64,000 nt of DNA, from NCBI GenBank assembly GCA_900552935.1, contig USBN01000004.1, positions 5,056 to 69,055 of the forward strand, read 5' to 3'. The translations under genes were made by a program, and so were the position numbers. Below the pieces are notes generated by a model. That model made no database searches, was not told the DNA's origin, and saw only the letters and a list, made by a program, of their open reading frames with translations. Positions 33,082 through 45,900 of the stretch are shown piece by piece (the stretch's first letter is position 1; every line of letters begins with the position of its first letter). This DNA is from an uncultured Coriobacteriaceae bacterium (GTDB taxonomy: Bacteria > Actinomycetota > Coriobacteriia > Coriobacteriales > Atopobiaceae).

Positions 33082-33693
33082 ATGGCTACCAACTTTGCCG
33101 ATTCGAAGACCAAGAAGAACCTCGAGGCCGCTTTTGCTGGTGAGTCTCAGGCATCGATGAAGTATGGCTACTATGCCAAGGCCGCCAAGAAGGAGGGCTA
33201 CGTCCAGATCGGTCAGATTTTCTCCGAGACGGCCGGCAACGAAGCCGAGCATGCCAAGTTGTGGTTCAAGTACCTGCACGATGGTGATGTACCCGACACG
33301 CTCACTAACTTGAAGGATGCCGCCGAGGGCGAGAACGGCGAGTGGACGAGCATGTATCCCGAGTTTGCGAAGGTCGCTCGCGAGGAGGGCTTCGACGAGA
33401 TCGCCGATCGTTTCGAAAGCGTCGCTGGTATCGAGCGTACGCACGAGGAGCGCTATCGCAAGCTCGCCGATCGCGTCGAGAACGGCGAGGTGTTCAAGCG
33501 CGAGGGCGTTAAGGTCTGGAAGTGCTCCAACTGCGGCTATCTGTATGAGGGTGACGCCGCGCCCAAGGTCTGCCCGGTTTGCAAGCATCCACAGGCCTAC
33601 TTCGAGGAGCAGGCGACCAACTACTGGGCGCGTGGCCAAGGCCGAGTACATATCCGAGCAGCCTCGAGTGATGTCACGAAAACACACAAGTGA
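33082..33693 (+). CDS. Rubrerythrin
   Basis: 203 aa. N-terminal ferritin-like di-iron domain with AFAGESQASMKYGYYA and ETAGNEAEHAKLW, then a second ERTHEERY helix, and a C-terminal rubredoxin domain CSNCGYLYEGDAAPKVCPVCKH. It reduces hydrogen peroxide in anaerobes. Family members normally end soon after YFEEQATNY; here the frame runs on for about 18 extra residues (ARGQGRVHIRAASSD...). This suggests a lost stop codon or small frameshift at the 3' end. AGAGAGGAAG precedes ATG 33082. Confidence 0.95.
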   Translation: MATNFADSKTKKNLEAAFAGESQASMKYGYYAKAAKKEGYVQIGQIFSETAGNEAEHAKLWFKYLHDGDVPDTLTNLKDAAEGENGEWTSMYPEFAKVAREEGFDEIADRFESVAGIERTHEERYRKLADRVENGEVFKREGVKVWKCSNCGYLYEGDAAPKVCPVCKHPQAYFEEQATNYWARGQGRVHIRAASSDVTKTHK

Positions 33694-33775
33694 AATCGAG
33701 GCGTGGCCGGCATATCCGCTCGCGATCAACGAAGAAACGCGCGAAAAGTCAAGATTCGCATAGCTCGATCGCGCG

Positions 33776-33809
33776 GAGGAGCGTCCCAATTGGGGCGCTC
33801 CTCTTTTTT
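33776..33809 (+). terminator. Rubrerythrin terminator
   Basis: gaggagcgtccc pairs with ggggcgctcctc (one G-U) around aatt, followed by T6. Confidence 0.92.
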
Positions 33810-33812
33810 GTG

Positions 33813-33938
33813 CGCCAAGTAGGGGGCTAATCGGCTTCCTGCCGAGTAGACGCCTTTTTTGTCCCGCAAAAGCCGAGGTCGCTGAGAGCTCTTGAGTGGC
33901 CTTACTCGAGCTCGGGCGATTTAGCCCCCTACTTGGCG
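33813..33938. repeat. 126-bp segment bounded by an 18-bp perfect inverted repeat
   Basis: CGCCAAGTAGGGGGCTAA (33813-33830) and its exact complement (33921-33938). The 90-base interior has a tcggc/gccga hairpin, a T6 run and a gagctc-rich part. It has the form of a small mobile repeat (MITE-like) or of a folded RNA. No coding frame is present. Confidence 0.7.
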
Positions 33939-34300
33939 ACTTTTTCGAGTCGCGGCCTTTCTCGAGAGGATCCGCACCTCACTTCCGAAAGCGGGAGCTA
34001 AATGTTTAGGTCTAAAACAAAGCAAAACCTATTTCATATAACGGCAGCTCGCAGGCCTGCTTTGTGCTACACCTTAAAAATGTGCACGAAATGTGAACCG
34101 CCCATCATTGAACCACGCCCGCTTACCGAAGCTTTTCATTCGCCGGCGCTCCTAGGGATGCGGGCGGGCATAAAGTGGAGGTGTCCCACCGAGCCTGGGG
34201 TCATACGTTCGCGAATCAACCGGTTTTACGCCGGGGCTGCACTTGCGATATCGCCTGGCTTCGCTGGCGTGTGGGAGAGGGTTGAAGAAGGGGGATTCGA
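33939..34300. other. glgB upstream region
   Basis: An AT-richer stretch (34000-34090) then GC-rich leader DNA up to glgB. TATAAC at about 34038 and ttgtgc / aaaaat near 34062-34081 are possible promoter elements. An open frame at 34002-34304 has no ribosome site and unusual composition and was not accepted. A small palindrome gcgatatcgc lies near 34245. Confidence 0.4.
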
Positions 34301-36523
<2,223 letters not shown>

Positions 36524-36613
36524 ACGCCTGCTAACAAGTGTCTGTCGAGGCCAAGCTGGGCTGACAGACGCGTAACAGCACCAAAGAAGAGCTAGATCGT
36601 TAGGAGCACGTAC

Positions 36614-39049
36614 ATGACCGACCGTATCTTCGAGAATTCCGAGGTTTTTGTCACCGAGTATCGTTCCATGCTCGAGTCCCTCGTGGGCAAGGACTTCAAG
36701 GACTGCACCACGCTTGAGCAGTACCAGGCCCTGGCCCAGCTCATCGCGATGAAGGCGAACATCGAGTTCGCCACCTCGGATTCCGAGAACAAGAAGAGCA
36801 ACAAGAAGAAGGTCTACTACTTCTGCCTCGAGTTCCTGCTTGGCCCCCTGCTCGATAACTACCTGCTCAACTATGGCGTCCGCGACCTGGTCAAGGACGG
36901 TCTTGCCAACATGGGCATCGACCTCGATGAGCTCATCGCCCAGGAGGTCGACCCGGGCCTTGGCAACGGTGGCCTCGGCCGTCTTGCCGCGTGCTTCCTC
37001 GATTCCATGGCCGCCGAGGGCATCCTGGGCTTTGGCAACGGCATGCGCTACCACTACGGCCTCTTCCGCCAGAAGATTGTCGATGGTCGCCAGGTCGAGG
37101 TGACGGACAACTGGCTCGACAAGGGTTATCCGTGGGAGACGAAGCACCCGGAGAGCGCCGTACTCGTGCGCTTTGGCGGCGAGGTCGTCCGCCACGAGGA
37201 CGAGAGCGGCAAGTTCTGGTTCACGCAGGAGGGCGGCGAGCTCATCAAGGCCGTCCCGTATGACGTGCCGGTCATCGGCTATGGCGGCAAGACCGTGAAC
37301 CGTCTCCGCCTTTGGAGCGCCGAGCCCGCGCACGAGGACTTCGACCTCGACGCCTTCAACGCCGGCGACTATGCCAAGGCTGCGAAGTTCCGTACGGACG
37401 CCGAGGCCATCTCCGAAATCCTCTACCCCAATGACGCCGGCGAGCACGGCCGCATCCTGCGTCTCAAGCAGGAGTACCTGTTCGTGGCCGCGGGCCTCGC
37501 CTCGATCCTGCGTAACTACAAGTACGACCACGCGGATGCCGGCTGGGAGCGCTTCCCGGATTTCGTCGCCATCCACACGAACGACACCCACCCCGCCATG
37601 TGCGGCGCCGAGCTCATGCGTCTGCTCGTTGACGAGGAGGGCCTCGACTGGGATACCGCGTGGGACATCACCACGCGCTCCATCTCCTACACCAACCACA
37701 CCGTACTTCCCGAGGCCCTCGAGAAGTGGCCGATCGACACCTTCCAGCGCCTGCTCCCGCGCCTCTACATGTACGTCGACGAAATCAACCGCCGCTACAT
37801 GGAGAGCTTCCCGCGCGACATCGACAACTGGCAGGAGAAGCTGCGCAACACCGCCATCCTGTGGGACGGCCAGGTCCGCATGGCGAACCTCTCGGTGATC
37901 TGCAGCCACAGCGTCAACGGCGTGGCCGCGCTCCACACGGAGATTCTCAAGCGCGAGACTCTGCATGACTTCTACGAGCTCATGCCCGAGAAGTTCAACA
38001 ACAAGACCAACGGCATCTCGCCGCGTCGCTTCCTCGGCAACGCCAACCCGAGCCTTTCTGCCCTCATCACCTCGAAGATCGGTGACGGCTGGCTGGCGGA
38101 CGCCGCCGAGCTCTCAAAGCTCTCCGCCTACTATGACGACGTCGACTTCCTCGACGCCATGAGCGCGAGCAAGCGCGAGAACAAGGTTCGTCTCGCCAAG
38201 TATGTCCTCGAGCAGACCGGCGTCGAGATTGACCCGGATTCCATCTACGACGTCCAGGTCAAGCGCTTCCACGCCTACAAGCGTCAGTTGCTCAACATCT
38301 TCAAGGTCATGAGCATCTACAACCACATGCTCGATGACCCGAGCTACAAGCCGCACAAGACGACCTTCATCATCTCCGGCAAGGCGGCGAGCGCCTACAC
38401 CTTCGCCAAGGAGGTCATCCGCCTGATCAACTCGGTCGCAGACGTCATCAACAACGATGAGCGCGTCAACGAGTACATCAAGGTCGCTTTCATCCCCAAC
38501 TTCGCGGTCTCGAACGCCCAGCTCATCTACCCCGCGGCCGACATCTCCGAGCAGATCAGCACCGCCGGCAAGGAGGCCTCGGGCACCTCGAACATGAAGC
38601 TCATGATGAACGGCGCCTTGACGCTCGGCACCCTCGATGGCGCCAACGTTGAAATCGCCGAGCTCGCGGGCATGGAGAACGAGAAGATCTTCGGCATGAA
38701 GGTCGATGAGGTCGAGGCCCTGCGCGCAAGCGGTACCTACTTCGCGCAGGACATCCTCAACGCGGACCCGAACGGCATCGGCCGCTGTGTGCGCCAGCTG
38801 ACGGACGGCACGTTCGCTCGCCTCTCGGGCAACTTCGAGCAGATCAGCTCCGAGCTCATGGGCAACAACGACTACGACTTCGTGATCGCGGACTTCGCGA
38901 GCTACGTCCAGGCTTGGGAGGAGCTGACCGCCACCTACGACGACCAGCGCTCCTGGCAGCGTAGGGCCCTCCACAACATCGCGAACTCCGGTCAGTTCTC
39001 GAGCGACCGCACCATCAGGGAATACGCCTCAGAAATCTGGGGGCTCTAG
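36614..39049 (+). CDS. glgP: Glycogen/alpha-glucan phosphorylase
   Basis: 811 aa, standard for GT35. It releases glucose-1-phosphate from glycogen ends. Motifs: YYFCLEFLLGPLL, DPGLGNGGLGRLAACFLDSMA, THTNDTHPAMCGAELMRLL-like region, VKRFHAYKRQLLN, and the PLP-lysine block EASGTSNMKLMMNGALTLGT. TAGGAGC precedes ATG 36614. It lies 90 bases after glgB and before glgC, so synthesis and breakdown enzymes are in one transcription direction and may share mRNA. Confidence 0.96.
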   Translation: MTDRIFENSEVFVTEYRSMLESLVGKDFKDCTTLEQYQALAQLIAMKANIEFATSDSENKKSNKKKVYYFCLEFLLGPLLDNYLLNYGVRDLVKDGLANMGIDLDELIAQEVDPGLGNGGLGRLAACFLDSMAAEGILGFGNGMRYHYGLFRQKIVDGRQVEVTDNWLDKGYPWETKHPESAVLVRFGGEVVRHEDESGKFWFTQEGGELIKAVPYDVPVIGYGGKTVNRLRLWSAEPAHEDFDLDAFNAGDYAKAAKFRTDAEAISEILYPNDAGEHGRILRLKQEYLFVAAGLASILRNYKYDHADAGWERFPDFVAIHTNDTHPAMCGAELMRLLVDEEGLDWDTAWDITTRSISYTNHTVLPEALEKWPIDTFQRLLPRLYMYVDEINRRYMESFPRDIDNWQEKLRNTAILWDGQVRMANLSVICSHSVNGVAALHTEILKRETLHDFYELMPEKFNNKTNGISPRRFLGNANPSLSALITSKIGDGWLADAAELSKLSAYYDDVDFLDAMSASKRENKVRLAKYVLEQTGVEIDPDSIYDVQVKRFHAYKRQLLNIFKVMSIYNHMLDDPSYKPHKTTFIISGKAASAYTFAKEVIRLINSVADVINNDERVNEYIKVAFIPNFAVSNAQLIYPAADISEQISTAGKEASGTSNMKLMMNGALTLGTLDGANVEIAELAGMENEKIFGMKVDEVEALRASGTYFAQDILNADPNGIGRCVRQLTDGTFARLSGNFEQISSELMGNNDYDFVIADFASYVQAWEELTATYDDQRSWQRRALHNIANSGQFSSDRTIREYASEIWGL

Positions 39050-39133
39050 GGATATACGGCCCCAATCGCCCGCACAACCTTCCGCGGGCGAAGGGCCAGG
39101 CATACCAATTACGGCGTGAAGGGGGAAGGACAC

Positions 39134-40282
39134 ATGGGCAAGAAGGAAAGCATCGCGATGCTGCTTGCCGGTGGACAGGGAAGCAGGCTTCTTGCGCTCA
39201 CGCGCAATATCGCCAAGCCCGCGGTCTCGTTCGGAGGCAAGTACCGCATTATCGACTTCGCGCTTTCCAACTGCGCGAACTCGGGAATCGACACGGTGGG
39301 CGTGCTGACGCAGTATCGCCCCTATCTGCTGCACTCCTACATCGGCACGGGTGCCGCGTGGAACCTCGATGCGCGCGACGGCGGCGTCTCGATTCTGCCG
39401 CCCTACGCCACCGAGACGGGCGGTAACTGGTATGCCGGCACGGCAGACGCCATCTACCAGAACCTCGGCTACATCGAGAGCTATGACCCCGAGTACGTCG
39501 TGATCCTGTCCGGCGACCACCTGTATCGCATGGACTACAGCAAGATGGTCGAGAGCCATAAGGCCAACAACGCCGACCTCACGATCTCGGTCATGCCGGT
39601 CGACTGGGCGGAGGCCTCGCGCTTCGGCATCATCACCAAGAACGAGGATGACTCGGTCGCCAAGTTCACCGAGAAGCCCAAGAAGCCGGACTCCAACCTC
39701 GCCTCGATGGGCATCTATGTCTTCAGCACCGACGTCCTGCTCCGTTCGCTCCGTGAGGACGCGCAGGACCCGCAGTCCGAGCACGACTTCGGCAACAACA
39801 TCATCCCGAAGCTCCTCGTCGAGCAGGCTCGCATCTTCTGCTACGAGTTCCACGGCTTCTGGCGCGACGTCGGCACCATCTCGAGCTATCACGAGACCTC
39901 GATGGAGCTCCTCGGCCCGAACCCGGCGTTCGACCTGTATGGCAAGGAATTCCCGTTCATGACGAACGCCCCGGTGCGCCCGCCGCACTACGTGGGCCCA
40001 GATGCCGTCATCGACGATGCGATTATCGCCAACGGCTGCCGTATCGAGGGCACCGTCCGCCACTCGATCATCTCCACGGACGCGCAGGTTGGCCCGCGCG
40101 CAGTCGTCGAGGACTCGGTGCTGTTCCCGGGCGCTGTCGTCAAGGAGGGCGCGCGTGTCGTTCGCGCGATTCTGGGCGAGAAGGCCGTCGTTGAGGCGGG
40201 CGTCGAGCTCGGCAGCGTTGATGTGACGAAGGACACGGCAGTTATCGGCGACGAGGTCGTCGTGGGGAAGGGGGAGGAGTAG
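39134..40282 (+). CDS. glgC: Glucose-1-phosphate adenylyltransferase, catalytic subunit
   Basis: 382 aa from ATG 39134 (ribosome site GGGGGAAGG; a GTG at 39116 lies upstream of it). It makes ADP-glucose from ATP and glucose-1-phosphate. Nucleotidyltransferase motif LLAGGQGSRLLALT, KPAVSFGGKYRIIDFALSN, GTADAIYQNL, SGDHLYRMDY, and a left-handed beta-helix C-terminus (ANGCRIEGTVRHSIIS). The pyrophosphorylase loop GGQGSRL is intact, so this is the active partner of GlgD. Confidence 0.96.
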   Translation: MGKKESIAMLLAGGQGSRLLALTRNIAKPAVSFGGKYRIIDFALSNCANSGIDTVGVLTQYRPYLLHSYIGTGAAWNLDARDGGVSILPPYATETGGNWYAGTADAIYQNLGYIESYDPEYVVILSGDHLYRMDYSKMVESHKANNADLTISVMPVDWAEASRFGIITKNEDDSVAKFTEKPKKPDSNLASMGIYVFSTDVLLRSLREDAQDPQSEHDFGNNIIPKLLVEQARIFCYEFHGFWRDVGTISSYHETSMELLGPNPAFDLYGKEFPFMTNAPVRPPHYVGPDAVIDDAIIANGCRIEGTVRHSIISTDAQVGPRAVVEDSVLFPGAVVKEGARVVRAILGEKAVVEAGVELGSVDVTKDTAVIGDEVVVGKGEE

Positions 40283-40285
40283 GCC

Positions 40286-41383
40286 ATGGAGACCGCGGTC
40301 GGACTCATCACCACAAACTATTCCGTCAAGCACCCGAGCGCCCTCACGAAGCCGCGCCCGGCGGCGTCCGTGCCGTTCCTCGGCCGTTACCGCCTCGTCG
40401 ACTTCCCGCTCTCGAACATGGTCAACTCCGGCATCGAGACCGTCGGTGTGATCATGCCCTATAACTATCGTTCGGTCGTCGACCACCTCTGCACCGGTAA
40501 GGACTGGGGCCTCGATCGCAAGAAGGGTGGCCTCTTCCTCATGCCGGGCTCCGCGTTCGGCACGAGCCGCAAGGGCCCGCGCTTCCTGTTGCGCGACCTC
40601 ATCGCCAACCGCGTGTTCCTCGACCGCGACAAGGCCAGCAATGTGGTCGTCTCTGCGGCGAACATCATCTATAACTACGACTATCGCGAGCTCATCCGCG
40701 TTCACAACGAGAGCGGCGCAGACATCACGCTGCTCACGAAGACCTACAGCTGCGAGGCCGAGGACGTCTCGAGCGTCTACACCGAGGACGGCCATGTCCG
40801 TGGCTTCACCTATGGCACGCGCTACGGCGACGAGGGCTTCCTTGACTGCTTCGTGGTTAAGCGCGAGAAGCTCATCGAGCTCATCGAGCGCTATGCCAAC
40901 GTCGACTATCTCGACCTGTTCGAGGCCATCGAGCCGGATCTCCCGCAGCTTGACGTTCGTGCGCACAGGGTCGACATGTACACGGGCACGGTTTTCGACG
41001 CGCGCATGTATGCCAAGCGTAGCCACGAGATGCTCGACTCCAACGTCACCGCCGAGCTCTTCCCGCCTGATCGTCCGATCATGACGAAGGCTCACGATAA
41101 CCCGCCCGCGAAGTATGAGAGCGGCGCCCGCGTCACCAACTCCATTGTCTCGGGAGGTTGCCGCATCCAGGGCACCGTCGCGGACTCGATTCTGTCTCGT
41201 CACGTCGTCGTCGAGCCCGGCGCCTCCGTGCGCGACTGCGTCATCATGAATGACTGCGTCATCAAGCGCGGCGCTCGCCTCGAGCACGCGATCATCGACC
41301 GTGGAAACGTCATCACGGCTGGCACCGAGCTTCGCGGCACGCCTGAGACCGTTCTCGTGAAGGAGAAGGGCGGCGAGAGGTAG
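40286..41383 (+). CDS. glgD: Glucose-1-phosphate adenylyltransferase subunit GlgD
   Basis: 365 aa paralogue of GlgC encoded 3 bases downstream. It keeps PFLGRYRLVDFPLSNMVNSGI and the C-terminal beta-helix (GGCRIQGTVADSILS). The N-terminal catalytic GGxGxRL loop is missing: it begins METAVGLITTNYSVKHPSALTKPRP. This is the usual GlgD form in Firmicutes and Coriobacteriia, a regulatory or activating partner in a GlgC-GlgD hetero-oligomer. Confidence 0.95.
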   Translation: METAVGLITTNYSVKHPSALTKPRPAASVPFLGRYRLVDFPLSNMVNSGIETVGVIMPYNYRSVVDHLCTGKDWGLDRKKGGLFLMPGSAFGTSRKGPRFLLRDLIANRVFLDRDKASNVVVSAANIIYNYDYRELIRVHNESGADITLLTKTYSCEAEDVSSVYTEDGHVRGFTYGTRYGDEGFLDCFVVKREKLIELIERYANVDYLDLFEAIEPDLPQLDVRAHRVDMYTGTVFDARMYAKRSHEMLDSNVTAELFPPDRPIMTKAHDNPPAKYESGARVTNSIVSGGCRIQGTVADSILSRHVVVEPGASVRDCVIMNDCVIKRGARLEHAIIDRGNVITAGTELRGTPETVLVKEKGGER

Positions 41384-42879
41384 TGAGTGGCCGAACCCGC
41401 AGGAAGCTTCGCGTGGTCTTCTGCGCCTCCGAGGCCGCCCCGTTCGTGAAGACGGGCGGCCTGGGCGACGTCGCCGGCTCGCTCCCCCACGAGCTCCGTC
41501 GCTGCGGTAGCAAGGTCAGCGTGATCCTGCCCAAGTACCGCCGTATCCCGGCGGAGTACCGCGACAAGATGAACCACGTGGCCGATTTCTGGATGAACCT
41601 GGGCTGGCGCAACGTCTGGTGCGGCGTCGACCACCTCAACTATCACAGCATCGACTACTACTTCATTGATAACGAGGACTACTTCGGCCGCGACACCATC
41701 TACGGCGACTTTGACGATGGAGAGCGCTTCGCGTTCTTCTCGAAGGCCATTACGGAGTGCCTGGGTCGCGTGCCGGAGCTTGCCGGGACCGACATCCTCC
41801 ACTGCAACGACTGGCAGACGGCGCTCTCGTGCGTGTTCCTCCGCGAGTTCTACAAGGGCCTTCCCGGATACGACAACGTCAAGACGGTGTTCTCTATCCA
41901 TAACGTGAAGTTCCAGGGCCAGTATGGCGACGAGGTCATGAGCGACATCTGCGGCCTTGCGGACACCGCTGCCGCCGGCCAGATGTATACGGCCCCGAAG
42001 ACCATCAACTTCATGAAGGGGGCGCTCCTCTACGCGGACACCATCACCACGGTAAGCCCGACTTACGCCGAGGAGCTCAAGACCCCGTTCTATGGCGAGG
42101 GCCTCGACGACATCTTCCGCGATCGCGCCTGGAAGTTGCATGGCATCTTGAACGGTATCGACACGCAGGAGTACGACCCCAGGACTGACTCTGGCATTGC
42201 CAGTCACTACTCCGTGGACGACCTCTCCGGCAAGGCCGCTTGCAAGGCGGCGCTGCAGGAGGAGCTCGGCCTCGAGGTCGATCCGAGCCGCCCTCTCGCC
42301 GTCATGGTGAGTCGCCTCACCAAGCAGAAGGGCTGCGACCTGGTCCAGTACGCACTGGGTCAGCTGCTCGACCGCTCGGTCCAAGTTGCCGTGCTCGGCA
42401 CCGGCGAGAGCCAGTACGAGGATTCCCTCCGCTACTTCGACTGGAAGTACAAGGGACAGATGTGCGCTCGCATCGACTTCGACTCGAAGCTGTCGCATCG
42501 CATGTATGCGGGTGCGGACCTGTTCCTGATGCCCAGCCAGTTCGAGCCGTGCGGCCTGTCGCAGATGATCTCGATGCGCTACGGCACCCTGCCGGTGGTT
42601 CGCGAGACCGGCGGCCTCAAGGATTCCGTCGTGCCGTACAACAAGTTCACGGGCGAGGGGACCGGTTTTTCGTTCGCGAACTTCAATGGCGACGAGTTCG
42701 CTGCGACGGTTTTGAACGCCTGTGAGGTATTCTGGACTGACAAGGATGCCTGGGAGGGCCTCATGCGCAATGCCATGGGGGCCGATTTCGGCTGGCGCCG
42801 CGCTGCCAACCAGTATCTGGATGCCTACCATGACCTCCATCCCGAGGTGATTCCTTACAACAAGAAGCGGAACCGGTAG
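41383..42879 (+). CDS. glgA: Glycogen synthase (ADP-glucose)
   Basis: 498 aa GT5 enzyme starting at GTG 41383, overlapping the glgD stop by one base. It extends alpha-1,4-glucan with ADP-glucose. Motifs: the ADP-binding loop as AAPFVKTGGLGDV, NDWQTAL, TVSPTYAEEL, NGIDTQEYDP, MVSRLTKQKG, and the catalytic C-terminal FEPCGLSQMISMRYGTLPVVRETGGLKDSV. Length and order fit the bacterial family. Confidence 0.96.
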   Translation: MSGRTRRKLRVVFCASEAAPFVKTGGLGDVAGSLPHELRRCGSKVSVILPKYRRIPAEYRDKMNHVADFWMNLGWRNVWCGVDHLNYHSIDYYFIDNEDYFGRDTIYGDFDDGERFAFFSKAITECLGRVPELAGTDILHCNDWQTALSCVFLREFYKGLPGYDNVKTVFSIHNVKFQGQYGDEVMSDICGLADTAAAGQMYTAPKTINFMKGALLYADTITTVSPTYAEELKTPFYGEGLDDIFRDRAWKLHGILNGIDTQEYDPRTDSGIASHYSVDDLSGKAACKAALQEELGLEVDPSRPLAVMVSRLTKQKGCDLVQYALGQLLDRSVQVAVLGTGESQYEDSLRYFDWKYKGQMCARIDFDSKLSHRMYAGADLFLMPSQFEPCGLSQMISMRYGTLPVVRETGGLKDSVVPYNKFTGEGTGFSFANFNGDEFAATVLNACEVFWTDKDAWEGLMRNAMGADFGWRRAANQYLDAYHDLHPEVIPYNKKRNR

Positions 42880-42931
42880 AGCCCGTCGCCTGCGGAGCTC
42901 CCGGTGACCGCAGGACGGATGGGATAGAGAC

Positions 42932-45900
42932 ATGTGGGCACATCACGACAGTCGTGACAGCCGCTATAGGATTCCGTTCGGTGCCGCCCCCGCGGGCGGC
43001 ACCGTCACGCTTGGCCTCTCCATCGGCGGAGACTCTGGCGCGCATGTGGCCCTGCGCACGTGGGTCGACGGCGAGGGGGAGGCCTTCGTCCCCATGACGG
43101 GCGAGCCCGAGGGCGATCACCTGCGCTTTTCGTGCGAGTTCACGCGTGAGAGCCCTGCGATCGTGTGGTACTCCTTCGTGATCGAGCGCTCTGACGGCAG
43201 GGTGCTGCGCTATGGCGCGCGCGATGGTCACACCGGCGGTGAGGGCATGCTCTGCGAGTGGCAGCCCTCCTCCTTCCAGCTCACGGTCTATCGCCCGCGC
43301 GAGGTCAAGCCGGAATGGTTTACCTCGGGCATCGTCTACCAAATCTTCCCGGACCGCTATCGCCGCGGGGACGACTGGCGTGAACGCACACAGGCCGCCT
43401 GCCATCTCCACGGAAATGACTCCGCGGATGGCATCCCCGGCCCCAGGCGCCGCGTGGTCGAGGACTGGGACACGGACCCGTCCTACGAGAAGGACGCCGA
43501 TGGCCGCGTCGTGGCGTGGGACTTCTACGGCGGCACGCTCGAGGGCATCAGGGGAGACCTACGCCGTCTCGCCGACATGGGCGTGACCGTCATTTATCTG
43601 AACCCGATCTTCGAGGCTCGCAGCAGCCATCGCTATGACACGGCCGACTTCATGCGTGTTGACGCGATGCTTGGTGACGAGGAGGGATTCTCCAGGCTCT
43701 GCCGCGAGGCGGGAGAGCTCGGCATCTCGATAGTCCTTGACGGTGTCTTCAACCATGTGGGCGCGGACAGCCGCTACTTCAACCGCTACGAGACCTACCC
43801 CGAGCCTGGCGCCTGGCAGGCCCACGAGGCGGAGGTCGCCACTGGCAGCCCGGAGGCGGGCGAAGCCACCTCTCCCTATGCGGACTGGTTCAACTTCAAC
43901 GACGACGGTACCTACGAGGCTTGGTGGGGCGTCGACGACCTGCCTGCCGTGAACGAGACGAACCCTGGCTACCAGAACTTCATCACGGGGCCCGAGGGCG
44001 TCGTGCGCCACTGGCTCGCCGCTGGCGCGCGCGGCTGGCGCCTCGACGTGGCGGACGAGTTGCCGGACGAGTTCATCGAGGATATCAAGACGGCCGCCCT
44101 CGCGGAGCGCCCAGACGCACTCGTCCTGGGCGAGGTCTGGGAAGACGCGTCGAACAAGATAAGCTATGGCAAGCTGCGTCGCTATCTGCTGGGTTCCGAA
44201 CTCGACAGTGCGATGAACTATCCGTTCCGCACGGCGGTGCTCGACTTCCTTCTCGGCAACGTCAGCGCGGCGGATGCGGCGGAGAGCCTCATGCAGATCG
44301 CGGAGAACTATCCGCCCGAGGCCATGGCTGCCGCGCTGAACCTGCTCTCGAGCCATGATCGCCCGCGTCTCATGAGCGTGCTGGGCGGAGCCCTCGACCA
44401 TCCCGACTGGCAGCCTTGGCCCGACGACTTCCCCGGACGCCTCACGGAGGCGCGCCGCGGCCTCGCCAAGGGCCGCTTCTGGCTCGCGACGCTCCTCCAG
44501 ATGACCTACCAGGGCGTCCCTAGCATCTACTACGGCGACGAGCGCGGCATGGAAGGTCTCTGCGACCCGTGCAACCGCGGTCCCTATCCGTGGGACGGTG
44601 GCGACGCGGACTGCCAGGTGATGTATCGCAACACCACCCAGCTGAGGCGCGCCCTGCCCGTGCTCACGGATGGCATCGTGAGGCCCATCAACTGCGGCGA
44701 CGATGTTCTTGGCTGGTGGCGTCTGCCTGCTGGCGCGAGCCTCGCTCCGCATGATGCGTCCGATGGCCCGAGCGTTTGCGTCCTCGTGAACAGGAGCCTT
44801 TCTGAGTCAAGGTACGCCTCCATTCCCAGCCGTGGCGAGCGTGCCGTCGACCTTATCGGCGGCATGGAGCTCAGGCGTGAGGGCGAGGCGGTCTCGTTTA
44901 CGTTGCCGCCCCTTGGCAGTGCCGTGGTCTATTTTGATGACGAGAAGACCTTGGCTAGGCCTATGGACGCCGGCTGCGGCGTGGTTTGCCACGTCACGAG
45001 CATCCCCAACGGCGACAAGCCCGGTACGCTGGGCGCCCCCGCTCGCGCCTTCGTCGATTGGCTTGCGTCCTGCGGGCAGCGCTATTGGCAGATCCTCCCC
45101 GTGAACCCCACGGACATGTACGGCTCGCCCTATGCGGGGTCCTCGGTCTTCGCCGGAAACGAGCGCTTGCTCGAACCGGATGAGGACGAGCTCAGGCGTC
45201 GCTTCGAGGCGTTCGAGCCCGATGCCGCGTTCCGCGAGTTCGTGCAGATCAACAATGACTGGCTCGAGCCCTACTGCTGCTTCGCCGCCATCGCCGAGGT
45301 GCTTGGCACGGAGGAGTGGCAGACCTGGCCGGAGGAGCTGCGCCACTATACGCCGGAGCTTGCGGATGACCCGCGCTTCAGTGCCGGCGTCGCATTCCAT
45401 CGTTTTGCGCAGTGGGAGTTCGAGTGGGAGTGGATGGATCTGCGCGCCTACGCGAACGCCCGAGGCATCGAGGTCATCGGTGACATTCCCATGTACGTCG
45501 CCTCCTCCTCCGCTGACGTCTGGGCGCATCCCGAGCAGTTCCGTCTCGACGCGGACGGCGCGGCGGAGCTCCAGGCCGGCACCCCGCCGGACCAGTTCGC
45601 CGAGGAGGGCCAACTCTGGGGCAACCCCTGTTACCGCTGGGATGCGATGCGCGCCGACGGCTACGCCTGGTGGATGCGCCGCCTCGCGCGCACCTTCGGC
45701 CTCTATGACGTGACGCGCCTCGACCACTTCCTGGGCTTCGAGAACTACTACGGCGTGCCCGCTGGCAAGGGGGCCCGTAGCGGCTCGTGGCTCGCGGGCC
45801 CGGGCGTTGACCTCTTCGCCCACGCCAGCTCGCTGCTGGGGCCGTTGCCGATTCTCGCCGAGGACCTCGGCTCGATCACGCCCGCCACGCGCGCCCTTCT

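Noticed and set aside
39029..41287. A 752-aa minus-strand ORF over glgC/glgD.
   Set aside because: Shadow of the glycogen genes without recognisable motifs.
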